Source: Paraspadella gotoi
Lineage: Eukaryota > Chaetognatha
Direction of reading: 5' to 3'
Length of the DNA: 64,000 bases
NCBI GenBank assembly: GCA_051294375.1
Contig: CM119264.1
Coordinates: 6,485,238-6,549,237 of the forward strand
The notes beneath the pieces are model-generated. The model searched no databases. It was not told the DNA's origin and saw only the letters and a program-made list of their open reading frames with translations. Of this stretch, positions 1 through 12,925 are shown piece after piece. Every line of letters begins with the position of its first letter. The stretch's first letter is position 1. Position numbers and translations under genes: made by a program.

Positions 1-258
1 TTTTTTTGGCCGAAATAAACGAAACGCGAAGAAGAAGCTTTGACCCGCGACGACGAAAACGACGACGACAACGACGACGACGACGACAACCAAAGACTAC
101 GAAGAAGAAATCAAATTTAAGTCGGATTTTTTCTAGTAGCGTTTAATACCCTTTTTTTAATTTTTCTTTTTCTTNNNNNNNNNNNNNNNNNNNNNNNNNN
201 NNNNNNNNNNNNNNNNNNNNNNNNNNNNNNNNNNNNNNNNNNNNNNNNNNNNNNNNNN

Positions 259-328
259 TATTTATTTATTTATTTATTCATTTATTTATTTTTTTTTTAT
301 TTATTTAATTAATTAATTAATTATTTAA

Positions 329-362
<34 letters not shown>

Positions 363-440
363 TCTTTATTTCTTTATTTCTTTCTTTCTTTCTTTCTTTC
401 TTTCTTTCATTCATTCATTCATTCTTTCTTTTTCTTATTG
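259..440. repeat. Compound tetranucleotide microsatellites
   Basis: Successive runs of TATT, AATT, GCTT, TTTC and ATTC units follow a gap. The unit changes stepwise by one or two bases, as expected from slippage of one ancestral repeat. No coding potential is seen in the first 640 bases. Confidence 0.9.
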
Positions 441-639
441 AAAAAGTTCCCGACCAATAAGTTTAACTATCTCTCGGCTCCCGCTGCGTAGAACACAACA
501 GGGACGAGCTTCGTTGCTTAGCAACGCGACACACAACGAATCCGAAACGAAAACAAAAACCACCAAAACAAAACGAAACCTTTCACCCTTAACCTCACCG
601 ACCGTTTGTCAACGTCTGGTCAAAAGTAAACGAGTCACT

Positions 640-2480
640 TACTCTCACCGGCCTCACTTAATTTCGTCGAGTCACTTCCTCCTCCTCCTCCTCCTCCTCC
701 TCCCCCTTTTCCTCCTTTTCAATCGCCCCACAGTCCCCTTAAATGTTTGAAACAATTTAGATTCTTGATTGAAATTCAGAAAAACTGAAAGGAGCCCCCC
801 GAAAAGAAATTGGATTGAGTTACAAAGAAATCTTTCCTTTTTTTTTTCCAAAGACGGATTCAGCGAGTATTTACATCCATTACAGACTTACGAACCTTGT
901 CGATAGTGGGCGGTAGAGTGCTATCTGCAACTGTTTCAACCTCCTCTGGCAGCCATAGAACGAATCCTGGGCTTTGAACCAGGCTTAGGGCTTCCAGCAG
1001 GGTAGCCTCCATTAAGGAACGAACACGGTACGTAATGGTAAAGAGCTGATGGCTTTACTTAATGAGCCACCGGTCAAGGTGAACTTTTCGCAATGCCCGA
1101 AAACACTATTCATAATTTTGTTTCCCTTAATCATTAAATCGTAGCGACCATTTTGAGCGGTTTGGTAGTTTTTTGGTAGCTTTTTTTTACCAAAATTCAA
1201 CTAGTATTAATTACTAGCAACTTAAAAAACTAAAAAAAAATTGAGGTTTCTTTTAGTAGAAATCATAAATTATAACAAGTCTCATCTACAAATATTCAAG
1301 ATCGGAAACTATACATCATTTTAGATACCTTACTTGTATAATTTTTATTGATACTAAAATTTGTCAACAACTCCCCTCCCCACACACCCCCTCAATCTCC
1401 ACNNNNNNNNNNNNNNNNNNNNNNNNNCAAAAACGAGGAGAGATTCGATCAACTGTCCTCCTCCTCCTCCTCCTTCGCCCTCCTCCCTCCTCCTCCCTTT
1501 TTCCTCCTTTTTCATCGCCCACAGTCCCCCCTTAAATGTTGTGAAACATTTAGATACTTGATTGAAATTCAGCAAGAACTGAAGGGAGCCCCCCGAAAAG
1601 AAATTGGTCATGGGAGCCGGGGATGGTTTAGGGGGTAGGGTGCTTTGCTGTATTAGATGTGCTGGCGTAGTGAAGATCATTCCGGTATGTTGATGAGTAA
1701 TGCTGTTTTTTTATTTTTCCAAACAGACTCTGGATTCAGCGTAGTTAGTTTAGCATCCCATGTACAGATGCTAGCGCGAGAGTCTAGTAGCTGCTAATGG
1801 ATTCTTAGATGTTGTATGGATTTCAGTTCTGTAGTTAGGTCTAGTGTAGTAGTGAGAAGTAAGTGGCGTGATCACGCTATGGTGCGATCATAGTGGCATG
1901 CGCTGGAAGAGCTGCATGCAGAGACGTGGTACTGTCTCATGATGGATTACAGTAGTGTCCAGTATGGATGTTGATGGGAAATCGGTTTTGGCTTGTATTT
2001 AAAAAGGGTTTGGTTGCGCTGTGAATCTGCAACGGTTTCAACCTCCTCTCGGCAGCCTATAGAAGGAATCCTGGGGCTTTTGAACCAGGCTAGGGGCTTC
2101 CAGCCTCGGTAAGGCCTCCATTAAGGAACGAACCGGTACTAATGGTAAAAGAGCCTGATGGCTTTTTACCTTATTAGATGAGCCACCGGTCAAGGTGAAC
2201 TTTTCGCAATGGCCCGAAAACACGATATCATAAGTTTGTTTCCCTTAAATCATTAAATCGTAGCGCATTTTGAGCGGTTTGGTAGTTTTTTTGGTAGCTT
2301 TTTTTTTTCACCAAAATTCACTAGTATTAAATTACTAGCAACCTAAAAAACAAAAACAGAATTTTAGGTTTCTTTTCAGTAGAAATCATCAATTATAACA
2401 AGTCTCAATCTACAAATACTTCAAGACTCGCAAAACTTGTGTGTTGATACACTCATTTTAGATACCTAACTATTGTAAAG
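640..2480. repeat. Diverged tandem duplication
   Basis: Two blocks are repeated in the same order. A CTC-rich block followed by a 'gaaaggagccccccgaaaag' type sequence occurs near 660-810 and again near 1455-1605. A block starting 'gtttcaacctcctct' and running through an A/T-rich tail occurs near 927-1310 and again near 2035-2430. The copies differ mainly by single-base insertions and deletions. Bases 1640-2020 are unique to the second unit. No open gene is seen. Confidence 0.85.
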
Positions 2481-2529
2481 AGACTGCTAATTATTGTTAT
2501 AGTTAGTGATAGAACCGTTCAATATAAGC

Positions 2530-2695
2530 TAGTCCCTGGAGCTTCGATCAGGCTGGTAACAACCATGTTAGACAGGCGGGTTAAGCGCCAGACCGACCAA
2601 CCTGGGCTAGAACCCGGACCTTTTGGGTGGATGCGAATTGACTTGCCTCCGCAGCCAAGACCGCTCTGAATGAAAACGTTGGGTGGAGTTTTAGT
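2530..2695 (-). repeat. Possible tRNA-derived SINE fragment
   Basis: Read on the minus strand this contains 'ggtccgggttctagcccagg', which resembles a tRNA T-arm / pol III B box, preceded by 'ttggctgcggaggcaagtc'. No full cloverleaf could be folded by eye and no second copy was found, so the call is tentative. Confidence 0.3.
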
Positions 2696-2835
2696 CCACC
2701 ATAGATCCATATGTCACACTCCCCTCGCCCTACCCCCCCCCAATCTCCACCCCATCCACTCCACCTGCGCGTCCCAGCCGACGTAGACCTCCTTCCGTCG
2801 ACGTTGGCTCCAATGCCGACAAGTTTGATGCTTAC

Positions 2836-2973
2836 GCTCTTCCTTTTCTTTGTCGCCCACGATAGAGGAGAAGACGCCGACGAGCGTCGTCGCCCGCCAG
2901 TGCCCCCTTCACAGATGGCCCGATTCTTCCCCGTGTCGAGTGACGAATTGGCCGGGCGGGAGCCGGCGGTCAT
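2836..2973 (-). CDS. Candidate minus-strand exon, Ser/Arg-rich
   Basis: An ATG at 2973 opens 46 codons beginning MTAGSRPANSSLDTGKNR and ending at a good donor (AAGAGC then gtaagc). The product is polar and basic, with no domain I recognise. It lies downstream of the Ig-like exons on the same strand and could be a cytoplasmic-tail exon or a separate gene. The opposite strand is also open, so this is weak. Confidence 0.28.
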
Positions 2974-2984
2974 GTGAGTGGAGA

Positions 2985-3004
2985 GAAGAGAGAGAGAGAG
3001 AGAG

Positions 3005-3042
<38 letters not shown>

Positions 3043-3058
3043 TAAGAGAGAGAGAGTC
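2985..3058. repeat. (GA)n microsatellite
   Basis: Nearly pure GA dinucleotide tract. Similar tracts recur at 5958-5988, 7232-7296, 17776-17832, 18132-18207, 23912-23991, 26861-26918, 29250-29318, 36470-36520, 39266-39301, 43699-43790, 45068-45235, 50850-51025, 54365-54436, 54891-54977 and 59369-59458. Confidence 0.95.
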
Positions 3059-5957
3059 GTAAACTACTTCAGCTCGTAGATTAGCATGATTCAAATTGCT
3101 AACGAGACTTTATCCTCGTCGTCGTCGTCAATGTCGTTGATGTTGTTGTTGCTGCTGTTGCTGTTGCTGTGGTTGCGATTCTTCCTCTACAGTTGCTTCA
3201 TTCTCTGTTTATCTCCGATACTCAAGACTCTCGATTCCAACTGCAGCAAATCGCATTCCTTTTCCAACGGCTCCTTCGTTCACTTCGCTTTGCTTCTCTT
3301 TCAATTTGAGTCTAAATTGACTCCGCACGAGTTTGAAATCAGCTGCGCAATTCGAAACGAGTTGTCGTCGTTCTTGTTGTCGTTGTTGTCGTCGTCGTTA
3401 ACCTCTTCCTGCGACGCGCGCCTGGAGATACAAGCAAAGAAATTGGTTGCCACGGTAACTCGTTTCGCTTTTTGGGGAGTTTTGTTCTTGTTACGTTGCG
3501 TTTTTGTTTTTTGTTTTTTTTTGTTTAGTTTTGCCGAAACGTCTTTTGTTTTCGTTATCGTTGTCCTTCTAACCTGACAGATCCATCGCTCTGGGACAAA
3601 AAATTTAATCACAGAGAGAAGGTTAAGACAAGACATAAAGAGGAAAGGAATAACGAATTAAGGTATTAAAGCTCGAATAAAAAAAACAAAACGGAGCGCG
3701 AAGGAACGAAAATAATAAGGCCTGAAGCGAATCTTAGGCGAAGAGTAAGTTGAAAGGTAAGTTGATCNNNNNNNNNNNNNNNNNNNNNNNNNNNNNNNNN
3801 NNNNNNNNNNNNNNNNNNNNNNNNNNNNNNNNNNNNNNNNNNNNNNNNNNNNNNNNNNNNNNNNNNNNNNNNNNNNNNNNNNNNNNNNNNNNNNNNNNNN
3901 NNNNNNNNNNNNNNNNNNNNNNNNNNNNNNNNNNNNNNNNNNNNNNNNNNNNNNNNNNNNNNNNNNNNNNNNNNNNNNNNNNNNNNNNNNNNNNNNNNNN
4001 NNNNNNNNNNNNNNNNNNNNNNNNNNNNNNNNNNNNNNNNNNNNNNNNNNNNNNNNNNNNNNNNNNNNNNNNNNNNNNNNNNNNNNNNNNNNNNNNNNNN
4101 NNNNNNNNNNNNNNNNNNNNNNNNNNNNNNNNNNNNNNNNNNNNNNNNNNNNNNNNNNNNNNNNNNNNNNNNNNNNNNNNNNNNNNNNNNNNNNNNNNNN
4201 NNNNNNNNNNNNNNNNNNNNNNNNNNNNNNNNNNNNNNNNNNNNNNNNNNNNNNNNNNNNNNNNNNNNNNNNNNNNNNNNNNNNNNNNNNNNNNNNNNNN
4301 NNNNNNNNGTTCACAAAAAAAAGCATTTGAACCGATGACAGGGATTTTTTTTCTCTCGGAAGATGGATTGAGGTCAACCTTATTAAATTAACGGGCGACA
4401 TTAGCGACGTCAAGCGGGACACGGAGAAAAGAACCGCGCGTCGACGACAATGCCGACGACGACGATGACGATGACGATGACGAAGATGACAACGATGACA
4501 AAGTCTACTAAACGGAAAAAAGCGACACCATGAAATCGAAGAAAAATAGCAGATGACAACGATAATGAAAAAAAAAATTAAGCTGATTATCGCCAAAAGA
4601 AGTCAATTGACTGTTTGAGTTTGACTTGGCGAAATCTTTGACGACGACGACGACGACNNNNNNNNNNNNNNNNNNNNNNNNNNNNNNNNNNNNNNNNNNN
4701 NNNNNNNNNNNNNNNNNNNNNNNNNNNNNNNNNNNNNNNNNNNNNNNNNNNNNNNNNNNNNNNNNNNNNNNNNNNNNNNNNNNNNNNNNNNNNNNNNNNN
4801 NNNNNNNNNNNNNNNNNNNNNNNNNNNNNNNNNNNNNNNNNNNNNNNNNNCCGATGACGACGACAACGACGTCTCTTGAAAGTCGAAGAAGAAATAAAAA
4901 GTCAACGATATTGATAACAACAAACAAAATGACATCGAAGAGGAAAAAAAAACGAGTCGATTCCAAATTCCACGTTTCAAGTGTTTTTGTCGATGAAGGT
5001 AAAGATGGAGTTGGAGACTCTGATGGAGATGGCAGAATAAAAAACCAACAACATCAACGCGACATCGAGAATAAATAAAAATAGGGGTGAGTTCGGGTGA
5101 GGAAGTCGTGGACTTTTTAGGAAACGATGGAATGAAAACTTTTTTTTCAAATTTAAAAAAAAATTGAGTGGGAGAATCAAGAAAAAGAGAGAAAAAGGAC
5201 AATAGAAAGAGAGAGAGTACAAAGATTAAAAAAGAAATAGAAAGAGAGAGACAGAGTACAAAGGGAAAATCGCCTTAATCCGATTGTTTGTCATTCCCCG
5301 CGAACCTGTAAGCGCGAGTGGGCCCAAACTGTGAGAAGTCTACTTTTTTTCTTTAAGATTTTANNNNNNNNNNNNNNNNNNNNNNNNNNNNNNNNNNNNN
5401 NNNNNNNNNNNNNNNNNNNNNNNNNNNNNNNNNNNNNNNNNNNNNNNNNNNNNNNNNNNNNNNNNNNNNNNNNNNNNNNNNNNNNNNNNNNNNNNNNNNN
5501 NNNNNNNNNNNNNNNNNNNNNNNNNNNNNNNNNNNNNNNNNNNNNNNNNNNNNNNNNNNNNNNNNNNNNNNNNNNNNNNNNNNNNNNNNNNNNNNNNNNN
5601 NNNNNNNNNNNNNNNNNNNNNNNNNNNNNNNNNNNNNNNNNNNNNNNNNNNNNNNNNNNNNNNNNNNNNNNNNNNNNNNNNNNNNNNNNNNNNNNNNNNN
5701 NNNNNNNNNNNNNNNNNNNNNNNNNNNNNNNNNNNNNNNNNNNNNNNNNNNNNNNNNNNNNNNNNNNNNNNNNNNNNNNNNNNNNNNNNNNNNNNNNNNN
5801 NNNNNNNNNNNNNNNNNNNNNNNNNNNNNNNNNNNNNNNNNNNNNNNNNNNNNNNNNNNNNNNNNNNNNNNNNNNNNNNNNNNNNNNNNNNNNNNNNNNN
5901 NNNNNNNNNNNNNNNNNNNNNNNNNNNNNNNNNNNNNNNNNNNNNNNNNNNNNNNNN

Positions 5958-5991
<34 letters not shown>

Positions 5992-7236
5992 AAAATTTTT
6001 GTGTGTTCATGCGTCGAAATTCGTCCAGGCACGTAGAATTTTGAAATTATCCAAGATTGGAAGGAGAATTATTTCGTCGTCTTTAACGTTGTTCTCGTAG
6101 TCGTCATTGTCGTCGTCGGTGCCGTCGTTTTAGTTGTCGTCGTCGTCGTCTTCCTCGTCGTCGTCGTCGTCGTCACCTCAATCCACTTCATATTTCGCAA
6201 AACTGGTTGTTCTACTTATAGGGATCGGACCATAAATCTGGACAAAGTGTCAATTGTCAGATTTAAAAATAAAAAAAATCTTTATTTTCTCATTTAAAAA
6301 ATTAATGATTTCAATTTAGACACTTTTTTGGTGTTTCATGCACGAAAATTACATGCAATAATAATGAATGAGATTTTTGAATGATTGAAGATAGCAGAAA
6401 TTTAATCCTTTTTACCCTTAAATTTATTATAGTTAGAAGTATGTAACCATTAATTGATAATAGGAATAAAATGTAAGGTCTCTTTTTTCTCATTCTCCCT
6501 CTCTATCTCTTGCATCATCTGTCTCGTTCTCTGTCCCTCTTTTTTCGTTTATTTCCAAAAAAAAACCAATTTGTGTTAAATTCTTAATTAATTAATTTCT
6601 GTTTCTATTAATTTGTGAATTTGCTTTTTGAGTTAGTCGACTTGCTGTTAATATGCTGTTTGAGCTGCTTTTGTGAAGCGAGGTTAAACTAGGTATATTT
6701 TGTATTTTTATCATCAATACTGTGTAACTTTCATTTTCTATTTGGCTGTCTATATGAGAACTAATAGAGACNNNNNNNNNNNNNNNNNNNNNNNNNNNNN
6801 NNNNNNNNNNNNNNNNNNNNNNNNNNNNNNNNNNNNNNNNNNNNNNNNNNNNNNNNNNNNNNNNNNNNNNNNNNNNNNNNNNNNNNNNNNNNNNNNNNNN
6901 NNNNNNNNNNNNNNNNNNNNNNNNNNNNNNNNNNNNNNNNNNNNNNNNNNNNNNNNNNNNNNNNNNNNNNNNNNNNNNNNNNNNNNNNNNNNNNNNNNNN
7001 NNNNNNNNNNNNNNNNNNNNNNNNNNNNNNNNNNNNNNAAAGGTTCACTTTAACTTACCTCAGGTCGATTGGGGACGAAGTGGAAATTCCATTCGAAATC
7101 GAGGGAAAGAAAAATTCCGGTCCACGAAAAAATGAGGTTTTTTTTTCTTAATCAAAAGTTGACTTTTACAGAATTTACTTCGCGAAGCAGAATTCAGTTG
7201 TAAAAACGGATTGGGTTATACGGGAACAGCGCGGCC

Positions 7237-7288
<52 letters not shown>

Positions 7289-7674
7289 GAGAGAGATGAC
7301 TCCACCGCTGACTGTAGTTGAGGCGGAAGCCAAGAACCAACCGTACTGCTCCGTCTCCGGTGCTTCGCACACTTTGATGCAGAAAAATGAAAAGTTCTCT
7401 CGATCATGGACCGCAACGAAAGATAAAAAGGTCAATTGACAATTCGACAAGGACTGCATGTCAGGTGGTCGAATCATTGCGAGGATTGAGTGGCTTGCAG
7501 ATAAAATCATTATCATTATCGACAATATGTCTTCTCGATTTTTGTTAATAAATTTGTCAAAAATTCTTGACAGATTTTCTTTCTCGACAAGTTTTTCATT
7601 TTCGAATCAAAGATTCATAATTTTTTTTTCATTTAACCCAATTTTCTTATCCTTTTCGATTCAGTGAATCTCTT

Positions 7675-7708
<34 letters not shown>

Positions 7709-8150
7709 NNNNNNNNNNNNNNNNNNNNNNNNNNNNNNNNNNNNNNNNNNNNNNNNNNNNNNNNNNNNNNNNNNNNNNNNNNNNNNNNNNNNNNNNNNNN
7801 NNNNNNNNNNNNNNNNNNNNNNNNNNNNNNNNNNNNNNNNNNNNNNNNNNNNNNNNNNNNNNNNNNNNNNNNNNNNNNCTCTCTCTCTCTCAACCAGTGA
7901 AAAAGGAACTCATTTCTTCCGCGGAATTCATTAGTGTCACCAAATTCGTTCACCGTCTCTCGCTCATTACTCATTAACGCGTCATCGCGCATAAATTCCT
8001 TGTGACTCATTAATTCATCATTTATCATACATTTATTCATCGCTATTTATGACTCATCACTCGATCGTTAATCGTTCATCATGCAGTAGATTTTTAAACA
8101 ATTTGAAAAAAACTCCTCGCTTCGGCCACGTTGTTTGACATCACATGTTT
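3059..8150. other. Low-complexity, gap-rich stretch without a supported gene
   Basis: Contains GTC/GAC trinucleotide runs (3116-3170, 3362-3405, 4640-4657, 6100-6175), five N gaps and GA/CT tracts. A 163-codon plus-strand frame at 3086-3577 is Leu/Ser-rich and driven by TCG/TTG repeats. A good donor (cctgag then gtaagt) is present on the minus strand near 7058, but no acceptor could be paired with it. Confidence 0.6.
7293..7410 (-). CDS. Weak candidate exon, possible second Ig-like piece
   Basis: On the minus strand the frame reads 'NFSFFCIKVCEAPETEQYGW' and then a Ser/Thr-rich segment before a GA tract. A cysteine and a Tyr-Gly-Trp run could belong to an Ig-like fold downstream of the exon at 8614-8726. 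The splice sites do not give a clean phase, so it may be chance. Confidence 0.22.
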
Positions 8151-8329
8151 TCACACTGCGCCAGAGGCCATATCACACCATGCCGGTCAATATCACATCA
8201 CTACACACCACGCCATATGACACCACCCAAAATCTAATCAGGCCATTTCACACCACGCAATATATCATATAACATCACTCCTGACCACGTCATACTACTC
8301 CACTCCCAAATCGAACCACACAACATTTA

Positions 8330-8606
8330 ACCACACCACACCACCTTTAACCACTCCACATTTAACCACACCACATTTAACTACACACAATTTCACCACA
8401 CCACACCATATTTAACTACACAACATTTAACCACACCACATTTAACCACACAACATTTAACCGCACTACGCCACATTCAATCACACAACATTTAACCACA
8501 CCACACGACATTTAACCACACAACATTTAACCACACCACACCACATCTAACTACTCAAAATTTAACCACATCATATTTAACCACACAACATTTAACCACA
8601 ACCCAC
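8330..8606. repeat. Minisatellite, ACCACACAACATTTA-type unit
   Basis: Imperfect tandem copies of 'ccacacaacatttaa' with variants 'ccacaccacatttaa', spacing about 15-16 bases. The array is preceded from 8150 by a looser run of 'tcacaccac' variants. It abuts the donor site of the Ig exon at 8614. Confidence 0.85.
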
Positions 8607-8613
8607 CACCTAC

Positions 8614-8726
8614 CTGGAGAGAAACTGGACTTTAGCGAAAGTCGTCGCTTCTTTGATCCAAACGGCGGGAATCTCGGAGACGCAGGTGAATGAGACGGTG
8701 CTGCCCTCTGTCACGGCCGAGCGAAC
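8614..8726 (-). CDS. Immunoglobulin-like domain exon
   Basis: A strong acceptor (ttcccgcccaccag) and a strong donor (tctccag then gtaggt) bound 37 codons plus two bases. The frame contains AVTEGSTVSFTC followed by AVWIKEAT, that is the B-strand cysteine context (Ser-Phe-Thr-Cys) and the following tryptophan typical of Ig domains. The second disulphide cysteine must lie in a later exon. The exon starts in phase 0, matching the phase-0 end of the signal-peptide exon at 14674-14790. Together they suggest a cell-surface or secreted Ig protein. The specific family is unknown. Confidence 0.7.
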
Positions 8727-9439
8727 CTGGTGGGCGGGAAAGGAAAACAAAAAAAGGACTTTTGAGAAACAAAAGACGCGAGAAAAAAAAATGGAATGGA
8801 ACCGTCGCCGCCTCCGCCTCCTTTGCACATTTGCATAGGAAATCGTATTCGCCGATTTGTCACTACGGGAAGAAGGAAACGCGACGTCCTTTTCAACACG
8901 ACTTCCGACCGTAGTGAGCCAAATAAAGAATTAAGAAGATTAAACCGCGAACGAACGAAAGTTACACCAGCACAAGCATAAACATCACTTCCGTGACTTG
9001 GAAAATCTAAAATCTGAGCGATGATTCTTGTGATTTTCACAATCAACAACACCGACTCGCCTCCTTCGCCTAATAACTTTGACGCACTGATAGGCAACCG
9101 GATAACGACGTGGCACCCTGAGTCAGGTCACCAGGCCGGGAGATGCACCAAGGCCCTTGGCAAGGGCCGACGCGGAAATAAGCTCCCTATCGATGACGCC
9201 TATAGCGCCGGAACGCCGAGCCGAGACGCGGGAGGGCCCCGCGCCGGATCCTCGAAAAGTGGGAAATCCGTCATTTTCGCAAAATCGTCGTCGTCGTCGT
9301 CGTCGTCGTAATACGTAGTAATACTCCCTATCACTAACATTCATCGGGTTCCATACTGAGGTCGTTGATTCAATAATCGGTATTCAATCTGTTACTTACT
9401 TTCTCAATCGGTCGTCGACTTTTTGTCGGCATTGTCACC

Positions 9440-9470
<31 letters not shown>

Positions 9471-10794
9471 NNNNNNNNNNNNNNNNNNNNNNNNNNNNNN
9501 NNNNNNNNNNNNNNNNNNNNNNNNNNNNNNNNNNNNNNNNNNNNNNNNNNNNNNNNNNNNNNNNNNNNNNNNNNNNNNNNNNNNNNNNNNNNNNNNNNNN
9601 NNNNNNNNNNNNNNNNNNNNNNNNNNNNNNNNNNNNNNNNNNNNNNNNNNNNNNNNNNNNNNNNNNNNNNNNNNNNNNNNNNNNNNNNNNNNNNNNNNNN
9701 NNNNNNNNNNNNNNNNNNNNNNNNNNNNNNNNNNNNNNNNNNNNNNNNNNNNNNNNNNNNNNNNNNNNNNNNNNNNNNNNNNNNNNNNNNAAAAAAAAAG
9801 AGAGAAAGAGAGAAAGAAGAGAGAGATGTCAATTTTAAATTTTATATCGCATCGGGCCTGAAGAGAGGAGAGAGCGAGAGACATGTGAACATCGAAGTAA
9901 CAAAAGAATCGGAAGGCGGCGCCACCGGTTTCGTTTCATGAATAATTAATCGAGGAATCGAAAAAGAAAAAAAAAAGATCATTTTCTGCGGGAGAAACTT
10001 TTTTTTTTCTTGATCTCGCAGGTTGAGTATCTTAACTGAAGCGGAGCTATGTAGGTGATTTAAATATAGACAAGTGAAATTTATAAAATTCAAATTATAA
10101 CGATAAAATAATTTAATTGGTTTCTGATTTGAATTTTCCACTCTCCCGAATGCGCTTTTTTTTTATGAACTTGGTACAACCCAATATAATTTAAGACTTA
10201 AACCCAATTTTCGATGGCATTCTTTTAATATTTGCTTTAGAAAAATTTGAATATGTCAAATTCCCGAGTATCTTAGAACGTCTCTATATATCGGTTTTAT
10301 TTTGCCGATAGCAAGTTCTCTTCCCATCGACCCAGAATTGTCAAAGGAAATCAAGAACCAATCACTTAATGGAAACAAATGATCGACTGAGCGATCGATG
10401 GCCGCGCCACCTCCCTACCCTTCACTTCCCCTCCTCAAAAAAATAAATATCCCAAACCTTGAAACTCTTTTGTTATTAAATCCAAATTTGTCTTTTTGTT
10501 TTTCTTTGTACNNNNNNNNNNNNNNNNNNNNNNNNNNNNNNNNNNNNNNNNNNNNNNNNNNNNNNNNNNNNNNNNNNNNNNNNNNNNNNNNNNNNNNNNN
10601 NNNNNNNNNNNNNNNNNNNNNNNNNNNNNNNNNNNNNNNNNNNNNNNNNNNNNNNNNNNNNNNNNNNNNNNNNNNNNNNNNNNNNNNNNNNNNNNNNNNN
10701 NNNNNNNNNNNNNNNNNNNNNNNNNNNNNNNNNNNNNNNNNNNNNNNNNNNNNNNNTTTTAAGTTCGAAAAATTCACTTGTAATAGTCGCTCAT

Positions 10795-10895
10795 TTCATC
10801 TCATATAGTCTCATCCGATCTGATATGATCATTTCATCTCTTCTCATCTCATCTCATCTCATCTCATTTCAACTCAACTCAACTCGACTCGACCT
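10795..10895. repeat. TCATC/TCAAC pentanucleotide repeat
   Basis: Runs of 'atctc' units grade into 'aactc' and 'gactc' units, a typical slippage and point-mutation series. Confidence 0.8.
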
Positions 10896-11349
10896 CATCT
10901 CAAAAATAAAAAAATAAACAATTGAAAAAGTTCTTCTTTTATTTTTGACAAATTTTAAAATTAATCTACGATCGCTCCATCTTGCGGTTCGCGGGGAAAA
11001 CTGACAACGAAATAAAAGACTTTCCCTTTTTAGAGAAAAAAGAGTTTATTGTTTACTTTGACTGTTTATTGNNNNNNNNNNNNNNNNNNNNNNNNNNNNN
11101 NNNNNNNNNNNNNNNNNNNNNNNNNNNNNNNNNNNNNNNNNNNNNNNNNNNNNNNNNNNNNNNNNNNNNNNNNNNNNNNNNNNNNNNNNNNNNNNNNNNN
11201 NNNNNNNNNNNNNNNNNNNNNNNNNNNNNNNNNNNNNNNNNNNNNNNNNNNNNNNNNNNNGAGAGAGAGAGAGAGGGAAGGGATTTTTGCTTGACGTCAT
11301 TTCTCCGCCGTCGAAGACCAAAAGTTTCTATCTCATTTTTCTTCTTCAG

Positions 11350-11830
11350 TTGCGTCGCTCAAGAAATGGAAAGAGTGAAAGGGAGGAAAGGGAGATAAGG
11401 GAGATAGGAGGGAGGAAAGGAAAGGAAGAAAGGAAGGAAATGAAATAAAGAAAGAAATGAAGCAAAGGAAATAATGAGAGAAAAAATGAACAGAAATAGA
11501 AAAAGAAAGCAAAATGAAAGAAAGAAATGAAGAGAGAAAGAAAGAGATAGAAAAAGAAAGAAAGAAGGAAGAAAAGGAATAAGGATAGAAAGAAAGAAAA
11601 AGCATGTTATTATAAAAGTCGAAATTAATAAAGTGAAATGAACTGAATTACGGACGGAGACAGAGATACGTGTAAAAAAACACCAGGAGAAATGGGGAAA
11701 AAAAAGACAGTGAGAAAAAGGAAAAAAATGAAAGTGGAACCAAAAAAAAAAAAAAGGAAAAAGAAAGAAAGGAAAAAAAATGAACAAAAAAAGAAGGAAA
11801 GAAAAGAGAAAAGTGAATCGGTGCCTCGAT
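11350..11830. repeat. Purine-only tract (A/G-rich, ~480 bp)
   Basis: The plus strand is almost entirely A and G, made of GAAA, GGAA and GAGA units. The mirror character allows triplex formation in principle. Frames crossing it are Lys/Glu- or Phe/Ser-rich and are not genes. Confidence 0.85.
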
Positions 11831-12925
11831 ATTGTTTCTTCTTTTTTTTTCAGCTGCGAGAGACACAAGTTAACAACGAAAAGACGAGATTCTTTTTTTT
11901 TCTTTATTTTTTTTTCTTTTTTTCTTTCTTTTTTTTCTTTCGGATTCTCGTGGGATTTCGCGTCGAGAACGAGGAAGGGAAGAAAGGGGGGAGTCTGTAG
12001 GGTGCAAAGGGGCGACAGGTCTAAGGGGTGGTTAATGTTGCTTGTTCAGTGAGTGGTAGAAAAAACATCCTTGTTTAGGGGCGCAAAACCTGAAATTCGG
12101 GGTCAGAGAACGCAGACGAAAGAGGGGGCGGGATTTGGGATCAGTTTCATCGTCCGTGACGATCAGATATAAAAAGAGGGAAGTGAGGAACGAAGTTTTT
12201 TTTAGGTTTGAGATTTTGATTTGGTTGACGATCGAGGGTCACAGTTGATTCTTGTTCTGGATGAGGAAATGGGCAAACGTCTAAGATTAAAAAGTTCCTT
12301 TTGATTGGTCCCGCGAGTCGCGACGGAACCAGAAGATGGTGAGGTCGTTTTAAGCCCTAAACCGGACAAGATCTTGGCCATTCNNNNNNNNNNNNNNNNN
12401 NNNNNNNNNNNNNNNNNNNNNNNNNNNNNNNNNNNNNNNNNNNNNNNNNNNNNNNNNNNNNNNNNNNNNNNNNNNNNNNNNNNNNNNNNNNNNNNNNNNN
12501 NNNNNNNNNNNNNNNNNNNNNNNNNNNNNNNNNNNNNNNNNNNNNNNNNNATCGATGCTTTCTCTCATGATTTCACTTTCTCTCGTTCACCTTCGCCAGT
12601 CTTCAATCTTCTTTCTTCAGTTTTCCCTTTTTTTTTGTTTTCATCCAATTTTTGTTTATCACGGTCGCCAGGAGACTACGCGAAATGTTAAGGTGAACCG
12701 ATTAGTAATTTGTTTCTATTGTTACAAAATTATAAAATCATAAATTACTTTATATATCTATTTCCTTTTCTGCACGAATATTTATACATTTACACATTTA
12801 TAGGATGTGGGCTGAAATGTTTGAAAAAACTATCGGAATATATGTCTCCTTACTCTAGAAGTATTCCTTTCAAAAATATATATTTTCTTTGTACGAGAAC
12901 ATATAATATACATTTAATCAGCATG

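Noticed and set aside
3086-3577. 163-codon plus-strand open frame
   Set aside because: Composition (Leu/Ser runs from TTG/TCG repeats) and lack of splice sites or a domain point to low-complexity sequence.
9110-9260. GC-rich segment resembling rRNA or a coding exon
   Set aside because: All readings are ambiguous and no splice sites or known rRNA core could be recognised.
11333-11868. Long minus-strand Phe/Ser frames
   Set aside because: They are translations of a purine-only tract.
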